A stretch of DNA of 15,069 nt from Sulfurimonas sp. GTDB taxonomy: Bacteria; Campylobacterota; Campylobacteria; Campylobacterales; Sulfurimonadaceae. Made by a program: the position numbers and the translations under genes. The stretch covers positions 1-15,069 of the forward strand of contig JALUBM010000258.1 in the NCBI GenBank assembly GCA_027044845.1. Reading direction: 5' to 3'. Positions 7,286 to 14,380 of this stretch are shown one piece after another; the first letter of the stretch is position 1, and every line of letters starts with the position of its first letter. The notes under the pieces were generated by a model, which did no database searches, was not told the origin of the DNA, and saw only the letters and a list, made by a program, of their open reading frames with translations.

Positions 7286-7924
7286 ATGCAATTAGGTTTC
7301 CTAGTTGATTTACACCTATGTATGGGTTGTAAAGGTTGTGAGATCGCATGTAAAGTGGAGAATGAAGTTCCACTTAGTACATGGAGACTTCGTGTTAAGT
7401 ATGTTGATGTGGGAACATTTCCAGAGACTAAGAGAACATTTACTCCTCTTAGATGTAATCATTGTGAAAATGCACCATGTGAGAGAATTTGTCCAGTATC
7501 GGCTCTTCATTATATTGAAAATGGTATTGTAAATATTGATAAAGAAAGATGTATTGGTTGTGCTGGTTGTGTTATGGCTTGTCCTTATGGTGCAATTTAT
7601 ATTGACCCAGAGACACAAACAGCAGATAAATGTACATATTGTGCACATCGTATTGCATCAAGTATGATGCCAGCTTGTGTTGTTGCATGTCCTGTTGAAG
7701 CGAATATCTTTGGTGATTTAGATGATCCAACTTCAAATATTTCTAAATATATTCAAGATCATAGAGATGTGCGAGTACGTAAACCTGAGAAGGGTACAAA
7801 TCCTCATCACTTTTATGTTGGAGCTGGAGAAGTAAACCTTAATCCTCTTGCATCACAAAGAATTGAAGGGTATAACTTATTTGATAAAATTACAACACTT
7901 CCTTTAGGAGGGCACCACGAATGA
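7286..7924 (+). CDS. Four-cluster [4Fe-4S] electron-transfer subunit (PsrB/TtrB/DmsB family) of a molybdoenzyme
   Basis: This 212-residue protein carries sixteen cysteines in the pattern typical of the B subunit: Cys12/15/18/22, Cys57/60/65/69, Cys89/92/95/99 and Cys116/119/131/135. It should pass electrons between the membrane anchor and the catalytic subunit through four [4Fe-4S] clusters. It has no signal peptide of its own. Related B subunits cross the membrane folded and bound to the Tat-bearing A subunit, and that is the likely route here. The stop overlaps the start of the NrfD gene (ATGA), and the downstream order B-C-A matches ttrBCA and srdBCA rather than psrABC. It heads a seven-gene cluster that includes a TorD-type chaperone. 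Family assignment is secure; the name of the enzyme is not. Confidence 0.93.
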   Translation: MQLGFLVDLHLCMGCKGCEIACKVENEVPLSTWRLRVKYVDVGTFPETKRTFTPLRCNHCENAPCERICPVSALHYIENGIVNIDKERCIGCAGCVMACPYGAIYIDPETQTADKCTYCAHRIASSMMPACVVACPVEANIFGDLDDPTSNISKYIQDHRDVRVRKPEKGTNPHHFYVGAGEVNLNPLASQRIEGYNLFDKITTLPLGGHHE

Positions 7925-8820
7925 TACATGAATCTTTAGCTGCAACACAAGCAGTAGTGACTTTGGACGTACCGTTACCAGACGTATTTTGGGGCTGGTT
8001 TGTTACAATGAATATGTGGGCGAAAAGTATAGGTACAGGTTTAATTTTTATGCTTTTCTTATTACTTAGAAAAAATTCAGGTGAAATGAAAGGATTGAGA
8101 ACTTCAACCCTTATAGTTTCATTTATATTTATGAATGTATTCTTATTGTTTACTTTGGCTGATTTACATCAACCATTTAGAATGTGGCATATATTTTTCT
8201 ATCCTCATTGGACATCAGCTATTACAGTCGGTGCATGGATGGCAACAATATTTGTTGGTTTAGAATTTTTGATGATTATTTTAGGATTCCAAAAGAAAAC
8301 AGAGTCATTTGATAAGCTTTTATTTTGGATAACACTTCTTGCTATTCCTGTTACACTTTATACTGCTGGTATTATGGCAGAGGCAAGTGCACGCGAATTG
8401 TGGCAAATGTCAACAGAATCAGTGCAAATGATTTTAGCAGCAACTCTTTCTGGTTCAGCAGCTATTATTTTGCTTGGTGGTTCAAAACTTAGTGATGAAA
8501 CAAAACAATTTTTCGGAGCAATTTTAGGTTTAAGTGCTTTATTGGCATTTATAATTTACATGTCAGAATATATCTTCGGTGGAATGAAATCAGAAGAAGT
8601 AACAGCGATTTTAGCACATGTAAAAGGTGATGGTGAGTATGCTACTATGTTCTGGATAGGACAATGGGTTGCATATCTCTTACCAATGTTGCTCGTTGCT
8701 CTTTCAAGAGTTAGCAAAAGTAACAGTCTTTTAAGTCTTGCGGCTATTTTAGCAATCGTAGGTCTGTGGGTAGTAAAACATGTATGGCTTGTTATTCCAC
8801 AATTATTACCATTGAGTTAA
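7921..8820 (+). CDS. NrfD/PsrC-family membrane anchor subunit
   Basis: This 299-residue integral membrane protein has about eight predicted transmembrane helices, including segments around 36-49, 62-81, 99-121, 133-151, 166-185, 195-212, 244-262 and 270-292. NrfD/PsrC proteins anchor the A-B pair to the membrane and exchange electrons with menaquinone or a related quinone on the periplasmic side. The TLADLHQPFRMWH segment after the second helix (about 77-89) resembles the conserved 'LxDLxxPxRxW' region of the family. AGGAGGG ends eight bases before the ATG, and the start overlaps the B gene by four bases. It precedes the A gene by 13 bases. No heme-binding motif is evident, as expected for the NrfD type rather than cytochrome b type anchors. 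Confidence 0.92.
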   Translation: MIHESLAATQAVVTLDVPLPDVFWGWFVTMNMWAKSIGTGLIFMLFLLLRKNSGEMKGLRTSTLIVSFIFMNVFLLFTLADLHQPFRMWHIFFYPHWTSAITVGAWMATIFVGLEFLMIILGFQKKTESFDKLLFWITLLAIPVTLYTAGIMAEASARELWQMSTESVQMILAATLSGSAAIILLGGSKLSDETKQFFGAILGLSALLAFIIYMSEYIFGGMKSEEVTAILAHVKGDGEYATMFWIGQWVAYLLPMLLVALSRVSKSNSLLSLAAILAIVGLWVVKHVWLVIPQLLPLS

Positions 8821-8833
8821 GGAGAGAGTATAA

Positions 8834-11800
8834 ATGTATTTACAAAGTAGAAGAACATTTTTAAAAGGTGCTGCATTTAGTGTTGCTGGTGTAGCTATAG
8901 CAAAGGGTGTATTTGCAACTGATGCAAAGGCAGAGTCTGTAACAGATAGTAAATTTACAAATACGCCTAAAACGCTGTCATTTTATCCTGATCAATCTGA
9001 ATGGGATAGTTTTAAAGAATTAGACGGAACAGATTGGAAACGTGGTGGTATTGAGCGTCATGGTGTAAGAAGTGCTGAAAATCCAGATGGAATTCAAGTG
9101 AATGATTATACAATCGTGCCTACAGTTTGTTCAAACTGTGAAGCTGGTTGTGGTCTAACTGCATGGGTTAACAAGAACGATTTTGATAAAGGAGTACTTA
9201 CTGTACGTAAATATATGGGTAATCCATTGCATACAGGTTCTCGTGGTCGTAACTGTGCAAAAGGGTATGCTGTAACATCTCAAATGTATGATCCAGATCG
9301 TATTCCTTTTCCAATTAAAAGAGCTCCTGGTTCTAAGCGTGGTGAAGGAAAATGGGTTCGTGTAACTTGGGATGAAGCAATGGCTGTAATCGGTAAGAAA
9401 ATGCACGATACTCTAAAAGTTGGGGATGAGATTTCTAAGAAATCTATTATGTACCATGTTGGTCGTCCAAATGAAAATGGTTTTGGTCCTCGTGTACCAC
9501 AATCTTTAGGTATTGATGGATATGATTCACATACAAATATTTGTTCTGCAGGTGCTCGTGAGGGTACAATTCAATGGGCAAATGATGATAGAAATTCACC
9601 AGATTGGGCAAATGCAGATTTGATTTTTTTACAATCATCTCATGCTGCAGATGCAGGTCACTATTTTCAACAATCAGCAGGATATATTGCTGATGCTCGT
9701 AAACGCGGTGCCAAAATGGTTGTTATTGACCCTCGTATGTCTAACTCTGCTGGTATGGCAGATTTATGGATTCCTACTTGGCCAGGAACAGAAGCGGCTC
9801 TTTATCTTTATTTAGCAAATCGTATTTTAAATGAAAAGAAAAAAGACGGTTCAGATATAGTAAAACATGAATATGTAAAAAACTGGATGAACTGGGATAG
9901 ATTGATGGCAAATAAAGATTATCTTCAGAAGATGATTGGTTATGGTTATATTTCTAAAATGCCAAAAGATGATTCTTATGAGTCGTTTATTGAGTTAGCT
10001 AAAGAGCTTTATGCCCCATATACAAAAGAATTTGTTGTCAAAGAGTGTCGTCTTGAAGGTATGGAATATAAACTTGACGAATTATGGGAACTTTTTGTTC
10101 CAGCAGGTGCTAAAATAGCTTCTTACCTTTGGCGTGCAGGAGCAATTGGACACCGTGGTGGTTGGATGAATACTCGTGCTGGCTTCTTGCCTCTTGCCCT
10201 TGTTGGAGCAATGCGTGGAGATATTGGTGGCGTTGGTATGCACCATTGGCATGAGATTTCAGTTGCTGGTAAAGGTGACAAAGCTACAGTAGCTGGTGTT
10301 CACCCTCCAAAAACTGATGCATGGAATGAACTTGCTTGGCCACCTGAATATCCAATAGCAACATATGAGATGGGATTTATGTTACCACAAATTATGATGG
10401 ATGATGAATGGCATAAAAAGTGGACAAAAAAAGGTCTGAAGATTCCTAAGTCTATGGCTGTATATGTTCCAAGAATGCACAATCCACTTTGGATTAATCC
10501 AGATGGATTTAGATGGATGGAAGCACTGAAGCGTGAAGATAAGTTTGAATTAACATTTAACTTGTCTCCAACATGGTCTGAGACAAACTGGTATTGTGAT
10601 TATGTACTTCCTGTTGGACTTGCTGGTGAGAGAAATGATCAACAGTCAACTCCATCTAAACCAGAACAACGTATTGAATTCCGTCAAGCGGTACTTCGTG
10701 TTGCTGCTGAAAAATCTGGTTGGAAACCAAAAGATCCAACGCGTGCCACACTAGAAGCACACATGAAATTTGGTCTGGGTGAAGTTTGGGAAGAGAGTGA
10801 GTTTTGGCCAAATCTGATTATGCATCATGTGGATCCTGATGGTTCTCTTGGTATTGCAAAATACTGGGCAAGTAAAAAAGATCCGTCTCGTTGTGTAACA
10901 GTACCTGAGTACTTTGATGAAGCATTTAAATTGTTGCCAAAACTAAAAGCAGAGGCAACGAAACTTTATAAAGGTGAAGAGTATCCAATCTATAGCTATA
11001 TGAGAGATCACGGTGCTTGGACTGAGAAAACTGATGTGTATAAGCCTCAAGAAGAAGAACTTGAATTTGATGGAACATATTACCATGCACATGGGCATAA
11101 ATATGCTAAAAATGAAGTAACTAAAGATGAATTTGGTGCATTGTGGGTAGATGATGGTAATTTCAAAAAATCTATTGGTGTTGATGTTGATGGTAAACTT
11201 CATGAAGGTTTTCATACATTAAGTAAAAAACTTGAGTTCTTTTCTGAGTGGTTGGCAGATGAGTGGAAATGGCCTGAGTATGCGGTGCCTATTTATCCAA
11301 AAAATGATGCAGAGAGTGAAAAAATGATTCATCTTGTAACACAAGTACATCATAAACATATGAAAGGTGATAATGAATTTGCATTAAATACAATTTATCG
11401 TCTGCCATATAATATTCATACACGTTCTGTGAATTCTAAGCATTTAATGGAAATTTCACAAAATCACAATCCTATTTGGATTTATACGAAAGATGCTGAG
11501 AAACTTGGTATTAAACGTGGTGATGCTGTAAAAGTTCAGATTCAAGATACTTTAACGGGTATTAAAAGTGGTTATTTTATTGCTATGGCTGTACCGACTG
11601 AAGCAACTCGTCCAGGTGTACTTGCATGTTCACACCATGCTGGTCGCTGGAAATTACAAGACTCTGTAAAAATCCCTGGATTTGAGCATACACTTGGTAT
11701 TATGAGTTTAGGCTCTCCAAAAGTTTCTATGACTAATGATGGAAAAATTGGAACTATGACAACTACCGAGGGTATTCATCCTCATAAAGCATGGCAATTT

Positions 11801-12124
11801 AAAGAGTATAATAAAGATCTTGAAGATATTTGGTGGAATGGACTTAGTGGTGCATGGCAAAATGCTGTAGCACCTTGTCATCCAGACCCTATTGCGGGAA
11901 ATCATGGTTGGCATCAAAAAGTTATTCTTTCTAAGGCTGGAGCTGATGAAAAAATAGGTAATATTTATGTAGATTATGAAAGTAACTTCAAAGTTTACAA
12001 AGCGTGGAGAGATCAATTAACTCGTCCATTAACAGCGGCAGATAAATTACGTCGTCCATATCACATTAAACGTCCAGTAAAACCAAGCCAAAAAGCTTAC
12101 GAGTTTAATATTAAAGACGTTTAA
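8834..12124 (+). CDS. Large Tat-exported molybdopterin oxidoreductase catalytic subunit (CISM family, substrate unknown)
   Basis: This 1096-residue protein starts with a twin-arginine signal, SRRTFLKG at residues 5-12, followed by a hydrophobic stretch and AKA near 31-33. A [4Fe-4S] site uses Cys99, Cys102, Cys106 and Cys141 (C-x2-C-x3-C-x34-C). Lys143 may be the usual bridging lysine between cluster and cofactor. The candidate Mo/W ligand is Cys237 in HTNICSAGAREG. Its codon is TGT, so this is not a selenoprotein, and the residue after it is Ser rather than the His seen in formate dehydrogenases. A C-terminal molybdopterin-dinucleotide binding domain begins around residue 850. The protein is much longer than PsrA/PhsA (about 760) and nearer TtrA, ArrA/SrdA and SoeA lengths, with insertions near 400-560 and 680-800. 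Arg codons look CGT-rich compared with neighbours, suggesting high expression. Candidate reactions are reduction of polysulfide, thiosulfate, tetrathionate or selenate, or sulfite oxidation. An exported enzyme in a Sulfurimonas-like cell favours sulfur chemistry, but that is inference. Confidence 0.9.
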   Translation: MYLQSRRTFLKGAAFSVAGVAIAKGVFATDAKAESVTDSKFTNTPKTLSFYPDQSEWDSFKELDGTDWKRGGIERHGVRSAENPDGIQVNDYTIVPTVCSNCEAGCGLTAWVNKNDFDKGVLTVRKYMGNPLHTGSRGRNCAKGYAVTSQMYDPDRIPFPIKRAPGSKRGEGKWVRVTWDEAMAVIGKKMHDTLKVGDEISKKSIMYHVGRPNENGFGPRVPQSLGIDGYDSHTNICSAGAREGTIQWANDDRNSPDWANADLIFLQSSHAADAGHYFQQSAGYIADARKRGAKMVVIDPRMSNSAGMADLWIPTWPGTEAALYLYLANRILNEKKKDGSDIVKHEYVKNWMNWDRLMANKDYLQKMIGYGYISKMPKDDSYESFIELAKELYAPYTKEFVVKECRLEGMEYKLDELWELFVPAGAKIASYLWRAGAIGHRGGWMNTRAGFLPLALVGAMRGDIGGVGMHHWHEISVAGKGDKATVAGVHPPKTDAWNELAWPPEYPIATYEMGFMLPQIMMDDEWHKKWTKKGLKIPKSMAVYVPRMHNPLWINPDGFRWMEALKREDKFELTFNLSPTWSETNWYCDYVLPVGLAGERNDQQSTPSKPEQRIEFRQAVLRVAAEKSGWKPKDPTRATLEAHMKFGLGEVWEESEFWPNLIMHHVDPDGSLGIAKYWASKKDPSRCVTVPEYFDEAFKLLPKLKAEATKLYKGEEYPIYSYMRDHGAWTEKTDVYKPQEEELEFDGTYYHAHGHKYAKNEVTKDEFGALWVDDGNFKKSIGVDVDGKLHEGFHTLSKKLEFFSEWLADEWKWPEYAVPIYPKNDAESEKMIHLVTQVHHKHMKGDNEFALNTIYRLPYNIHTRSVNSKHLMEISQNHNPIWIYTKDAEKLGIKRGDAVKVQIQDTLTGIKSGYFIAMAVPTEATRPGVLACSHHAGRWKLQDSVKIPGFEHTLGIMSLGSPKVSMTNDGKIGTMTTTEGIHPHKAWQFKEYNKDLEDIWWNGLSGAWQNAVAPCHPDPIAGNHGWHQKVILSKAGADEKIGNIYVDYESNFKVYKAWRDQLTRPLTAADKLRRPYHIKRPVKPSQKAYEFNIKDV

Positions 12125-12134
12125 CAACAAAGTT

Positions 12135-12158
12135 AAAGCCCACTTCAAGTGTGGCTTT
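12135..12158 (+). terminator. Hairpin between the catalytic-subunit gene and the chaperone gene (attenuator or processing element)
   Basis: AAAGCC (12135-12140) plus CACT (12141-12144) pair with AGTG (12148-12151) plus GGCTTT (12153-12158). One T (12152) is bulged and the loop is TCA. The stem is G-C rich for this genome and starts ten bases after the A-gene stop codon. Only a short T run (CTTT) ends it, so partial termination or protection of the upstream BCA message from 3' exonucleases is more likely than a full stop. It would let the enzyme subunits be made in excess of the chaperone and accessory proteins. Confidence 0.5.
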
Positions 12159-12200
12159 ACTATACTTCTAAGAGAAAATTTCCAATAAGGTACATTGTTT

Positions 12201-12851
12201 ATGAATAATGATTTAAAACAAGAGCAGATTGCAAGAATAAATATATATGCACTCATTTCAAGAATTATGATAGGTGAAATTGATGAAGGGCTATTAAAAT
12301 CAATAGAAGAAGATGAAAATATACTCTCTTTTTTTCCAACATTTAAAGATTGGAAAAGAAGAAAAGAACATAGTTCAAAAGATTTGATAGAACGCTATTT
12401 GAATGTTGATTTTACTAACCTTTTTTTACTTCATTTAATTCCTTACGAATCTTTTTATATGCGAGAAGATCAGATGTTGGAGACTGGCGGGGATAATCCA
12501 GTGCAAGCAATTTTTAATGCTTTTGAATTTAAAGTTGAGCTAGATAAAGCTCGTGTAATGGCATCTGATCATATAGGTGTTGAGTTAGAATTTATGTATG
12601 AATTGTGCAAAGCAGAGCTTAAAGCATTAGAAGATGATAATATGGAAATGGCAAAACAACTTTCACAGCTTCAATATGGATTTATGAAAGATCATATTTT
12701 AGAGTGGATGCCGATGTATCTATTGAATGTCAAAAGTGAAGCAGGTACTGCATTTTATTTTGATGCCGCTGATTTGGCTTTAGAATTTATAATGAGTGAT
12801 TTTGAATATTTAACAGAATTAAAAAATAGTGGATATAACTACCCAGTATGA
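12201..12851 (+). CDS. TorD/DmsD-family molybdoenzyme assembly chaperone
   Basis: This is a 216-residue all-helical cytoplasmic protein. TorD-family chaperones bind the Tat signal of the catalytic subunit, hold the apo-enzyme until the molybdenum cofactor is inserted, and then allow export. Family features visible are PYESFYMRED (81-90), DHIGVELEFMYEL (123-135) and FMKDHILEWMPMY (161-173), which correspond to the conserved Y-x-S, D-H-x-x-x-E and H-x-x-W-x-P blocks. The ATG at 12201 is preferred, with AAGG ten bases upstream. An in-frame TTG at 12195 would add only two residues. It lies 76 bases after the A gene, behind a hairpin, and its stop overlaps the following iron-sulfur gene by 4 bases. 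The partner is almost certainly the A subunit encoded next door. Confidence 0.88.
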   Translation: MNNDLKQEQIARINIYALISRIMIGEIDEGLLKSIEEDENILSFFPTFKDWKRRKEHSSKDLIERYLNVDFTNLFLLHLIPYESFYMREDQMLETGGDNPVQAIFNAFEFKVELDKARVMASDHIGVELEFMYELCKAELKALEDDNMEMAKQLSQLQYGFMKDHILEWMPMYLLNVKSEAGTAFYFDAADLALEFIMSDFEYLTELKNSGYNYPV

Positions 12852-13948
12852 GTCTTTTAACCTTAGATGTCAGCAAATGTGTTCATACTTCAAATAAATT
12901 TGCGATTTGTAATAGTTGTGTAGAGGCATGTCCTGTTGAAACTATAAAGTTGGAAAACTCCGCTATATCTTTTACCCCCAGTGAATGTGTTGGGTGTGGC
13001 GGCTGTGATGCTGTTTGTCCAACGGCTGCATACACATTAGATGATTTTAAACCGATAAATTATGTTTTTAAATTTTTAGAAGATGAAGAAAGCGTTCTTA
13101 CATGTAATGATGAAAATTTTCCATGTATAGCATCATTAAGTGTTGAAGAATTACTAAGTATTGCTTTAATATCGTCCGAAGAAGTTACTTTAGATATAGG
13201 ACCATGTAGTAATTGTGAGATTGCAAAAACAAACCTTACTATTATAAAGAACAGGGCAGAAGAAGTAAATTTTCTCCTAGAAGCAATGGTGCAGAAAAAA
13301 TCTTTACATGTAGAAAAATTAAATTATGAAGTTACAAAAGAAATAGACGCTTTAAGTAGACGTAAATTACTTTCTAAAGAAGGTGTTAAAACTGCCATAA
13401 GCATAAAGCAGCAATTGCAAAATGAAGTTGATGCCAGTGACAAAAATGTAAAAACACATAAAGTTACCGCACAAGACATAATGAAGATAAAAGAAAAAAA
13501 TATTCCTCAAAGACGTAGTTTATTGCTTATGGCTATGAAACGCGCAAAAGTGCCAGAAGTTTTTCATACAATTGATATAGAAGATATTTCATTTATTTCA
13601 CAAAAAGATTTAGATGAAACTACATGTACAAATTGTCAAATGTGTTATAGAATCTGTCCGACAGGGGCACTGAGCTCAGACCATAGAGGGAGTAAGATTA
13701 ATTTCAATCCACTTAGTTGTGTTCAGTGTCACAGTTGTCATGATGTATGTGAACCAAACTCTTTAACATTGAGAAATACATTTTCTCTTGCAAGCTTTTT
13801 TGAGCCAAAAATTGAAACTTTAGTTCATTTTGATATAAAAAGATGTGATGAATGCGGGAATTTCTTTGCATATAAGGGTGGAGAAAAACTGTGTAATAGA
13901 TGTAGAATTGAAGAAGAAGAAGCAAAAGAATTGTGGGGGATCAAATGA
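12848..13948 (+). CDS. Soluble multi-cluster iron-sulfur protein with C-terminal zinc-ribbon-like motif
   Basis: This 366-residue protein has no signal peptide or membrane helix, so it should be cytoplasmic. Cysteine groups in order are: a divergent ferredoxin site Cys11/21/24/28; a standard one Cys47/50/53/57; a possible extra metal site Cys86/93/120/123; a charged helical linker (about 140-230) without cysteines; two further ferredoxin-type sites Cys260/263/266/270 and Cys291/294/297/301; and Cys333/336/349/352, a C-x2-C-x12-C-x2-C knuckle that looks like a zinc ribbon or rubredoxin-type site. The N-terminal half recalls NapF-type and polyferredoxin proteins. I know no standard psr, ttr or srd accessory gene with this layout. 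Its four-base overlaps with the chaperone gene and the next gene suggest a common role in cytoplasmic maturation, or in electron supply for assembly, of the exported enzyme. An electron donor role to another partner is the alternative. Confidence 0.8.
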   Translation: MSLLTLDVSKCVHTSNKFAICNSCVEACPVETIKLENSAISFTPSECVGCGGCDAVCPTAAYTLDDFKPINYVFKFLEDEESVLTCNDENFPCIASLSVEELLSIALISSEEVTLDIGPCSNCEIAKTNLTIIKNRAEEVNFLLEAMVQKKSLHVEKLNYEVTKEIDALSRRKLLSKEGVKTAISIKQQLQNEVDASDKNVKTHKVTAQDIMKIKEKNIPQRRSLLLMAMKRAKVPEVFHTIDIEDISFISQKDLDETTCTNCQMCYRICPTGALSSDHRGSKINFNPLSCVQCHSCHDVCEPNSLTLRNTFSLASFFEPKIETLVHFDIKRCDECGNFFAYKGGEKLCNRCRIEEEEAKELWGIK

Positions 13949-14370
13949 GTGAACATATGAATACTATAGATACGATGAATGCTGCTGATGATATTAAAAA
14001 AGAGACAAAACTTTTTGGCCTTATTGCTGAACATGCTAGTCCAAATAGACTGTTTGTAATGCTCAATAAAGAAATAAAAGCAAACAATGTCGATGCGATG
14101 ATGATACCTATGAATATACGTGAAGACGATTTTTATTTTACGCTTTCAAATATGAAAAAATCACATGTAAACGGGGCATATATAGCTCCTGAATATCAAG
14201 CAAATGCAGTTGAACTTTTAGATGAAGCCGATGAATTTGTACAAGTTTATAATAAATGCGATTTCGTTCTGAGAGATGGAGAGAAATTGATTGGGACATA
14301 TCTAGAAAAGAATAATACTTTGCTTGGGGAAGCTTTAGCAAAAGAAATATTTGAAAAATATATAAGATAG
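13945..14370 (+). CDS. Stand-alone protein resembling the substrate-binding domain of shikimate dehydrogenase, catalytic residues lost
   Basis: This is a 141-residue cytoplasmic protein. I start it at the ATG at 13945, which overlaps the upstream stop as ATGA; a GTG at 13933 is possible but less likely. Residues 22-121 follow the pattern of the AroE N-terminal domain: KLFGLIAEHASPNRLF matches the 'FGxPixHSxSP' strand-helix, IPMNIREDDFYFTL matches the middle strand, then NGAYIAPEYQ sits where AroE has GxNVTxPxK, ELLDEADE matches the DE helix, and RDGEKLIGTYLEKN sits where AroE has dGxxxGxNTDG. The catalytic Lys of NVTxPxK and the Asp of NTD are both missing, and there is no NADP domain, so shikimate reduction is not expected. 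A binding or scaffold role in the molybdoenzyme maturation set is my inference. The fold call rests on reading by eye. Confidence 0.6.
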   Translation: MSEHMNTIDTMNAADDIKKETKLFGLIAEHASPNRLFVMLNKEIKANNVDAMMIPMNIREDDFYFTLSNMKKSHVNGAYIAPEYQANAVELLDEADEFVQVYNKCDFVLRDGEKLIGTYLEKNNTLLGEALAKEIFEKYIR

Positions 14371-14380
14371 GAAAGTAGCA

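Noticed and set aside
9542..9544. Selenocysteine at the molybdenum ligand of the A subunit
   Set aside because: The codon is TGT (Cys), there is no in-frame TGA, and the following residue is Ser, so neither a selenoprotein nor a typical formate dehydrogenase active site is supported.
8834..12124. Firm naming as PsrA, TtrA, SoeA or SrdA
   Set aside because: Gene order, length and anchor type fit several of these, and the substrate cannot be deduced without a phylogeny, so no gene symbol is given.
11708..12256. Minus-strand open frames of about 70-100 codons across the end of the A gene
   Set aside because: They are antisense to the strongly supported catalytic subunit and chaperone genes and show no ribosome site or domain.
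13945..14370. Functional shikimate dehydrogenase or a truncated aroE pseudogene
   Set aside because: The catalytic Lys and Asp and the NADP domain are absent, yet the frame is intact, has its own start and stop and sits in tight operon coupling, so a maintained derived protein is more likely than a decaying aroE.
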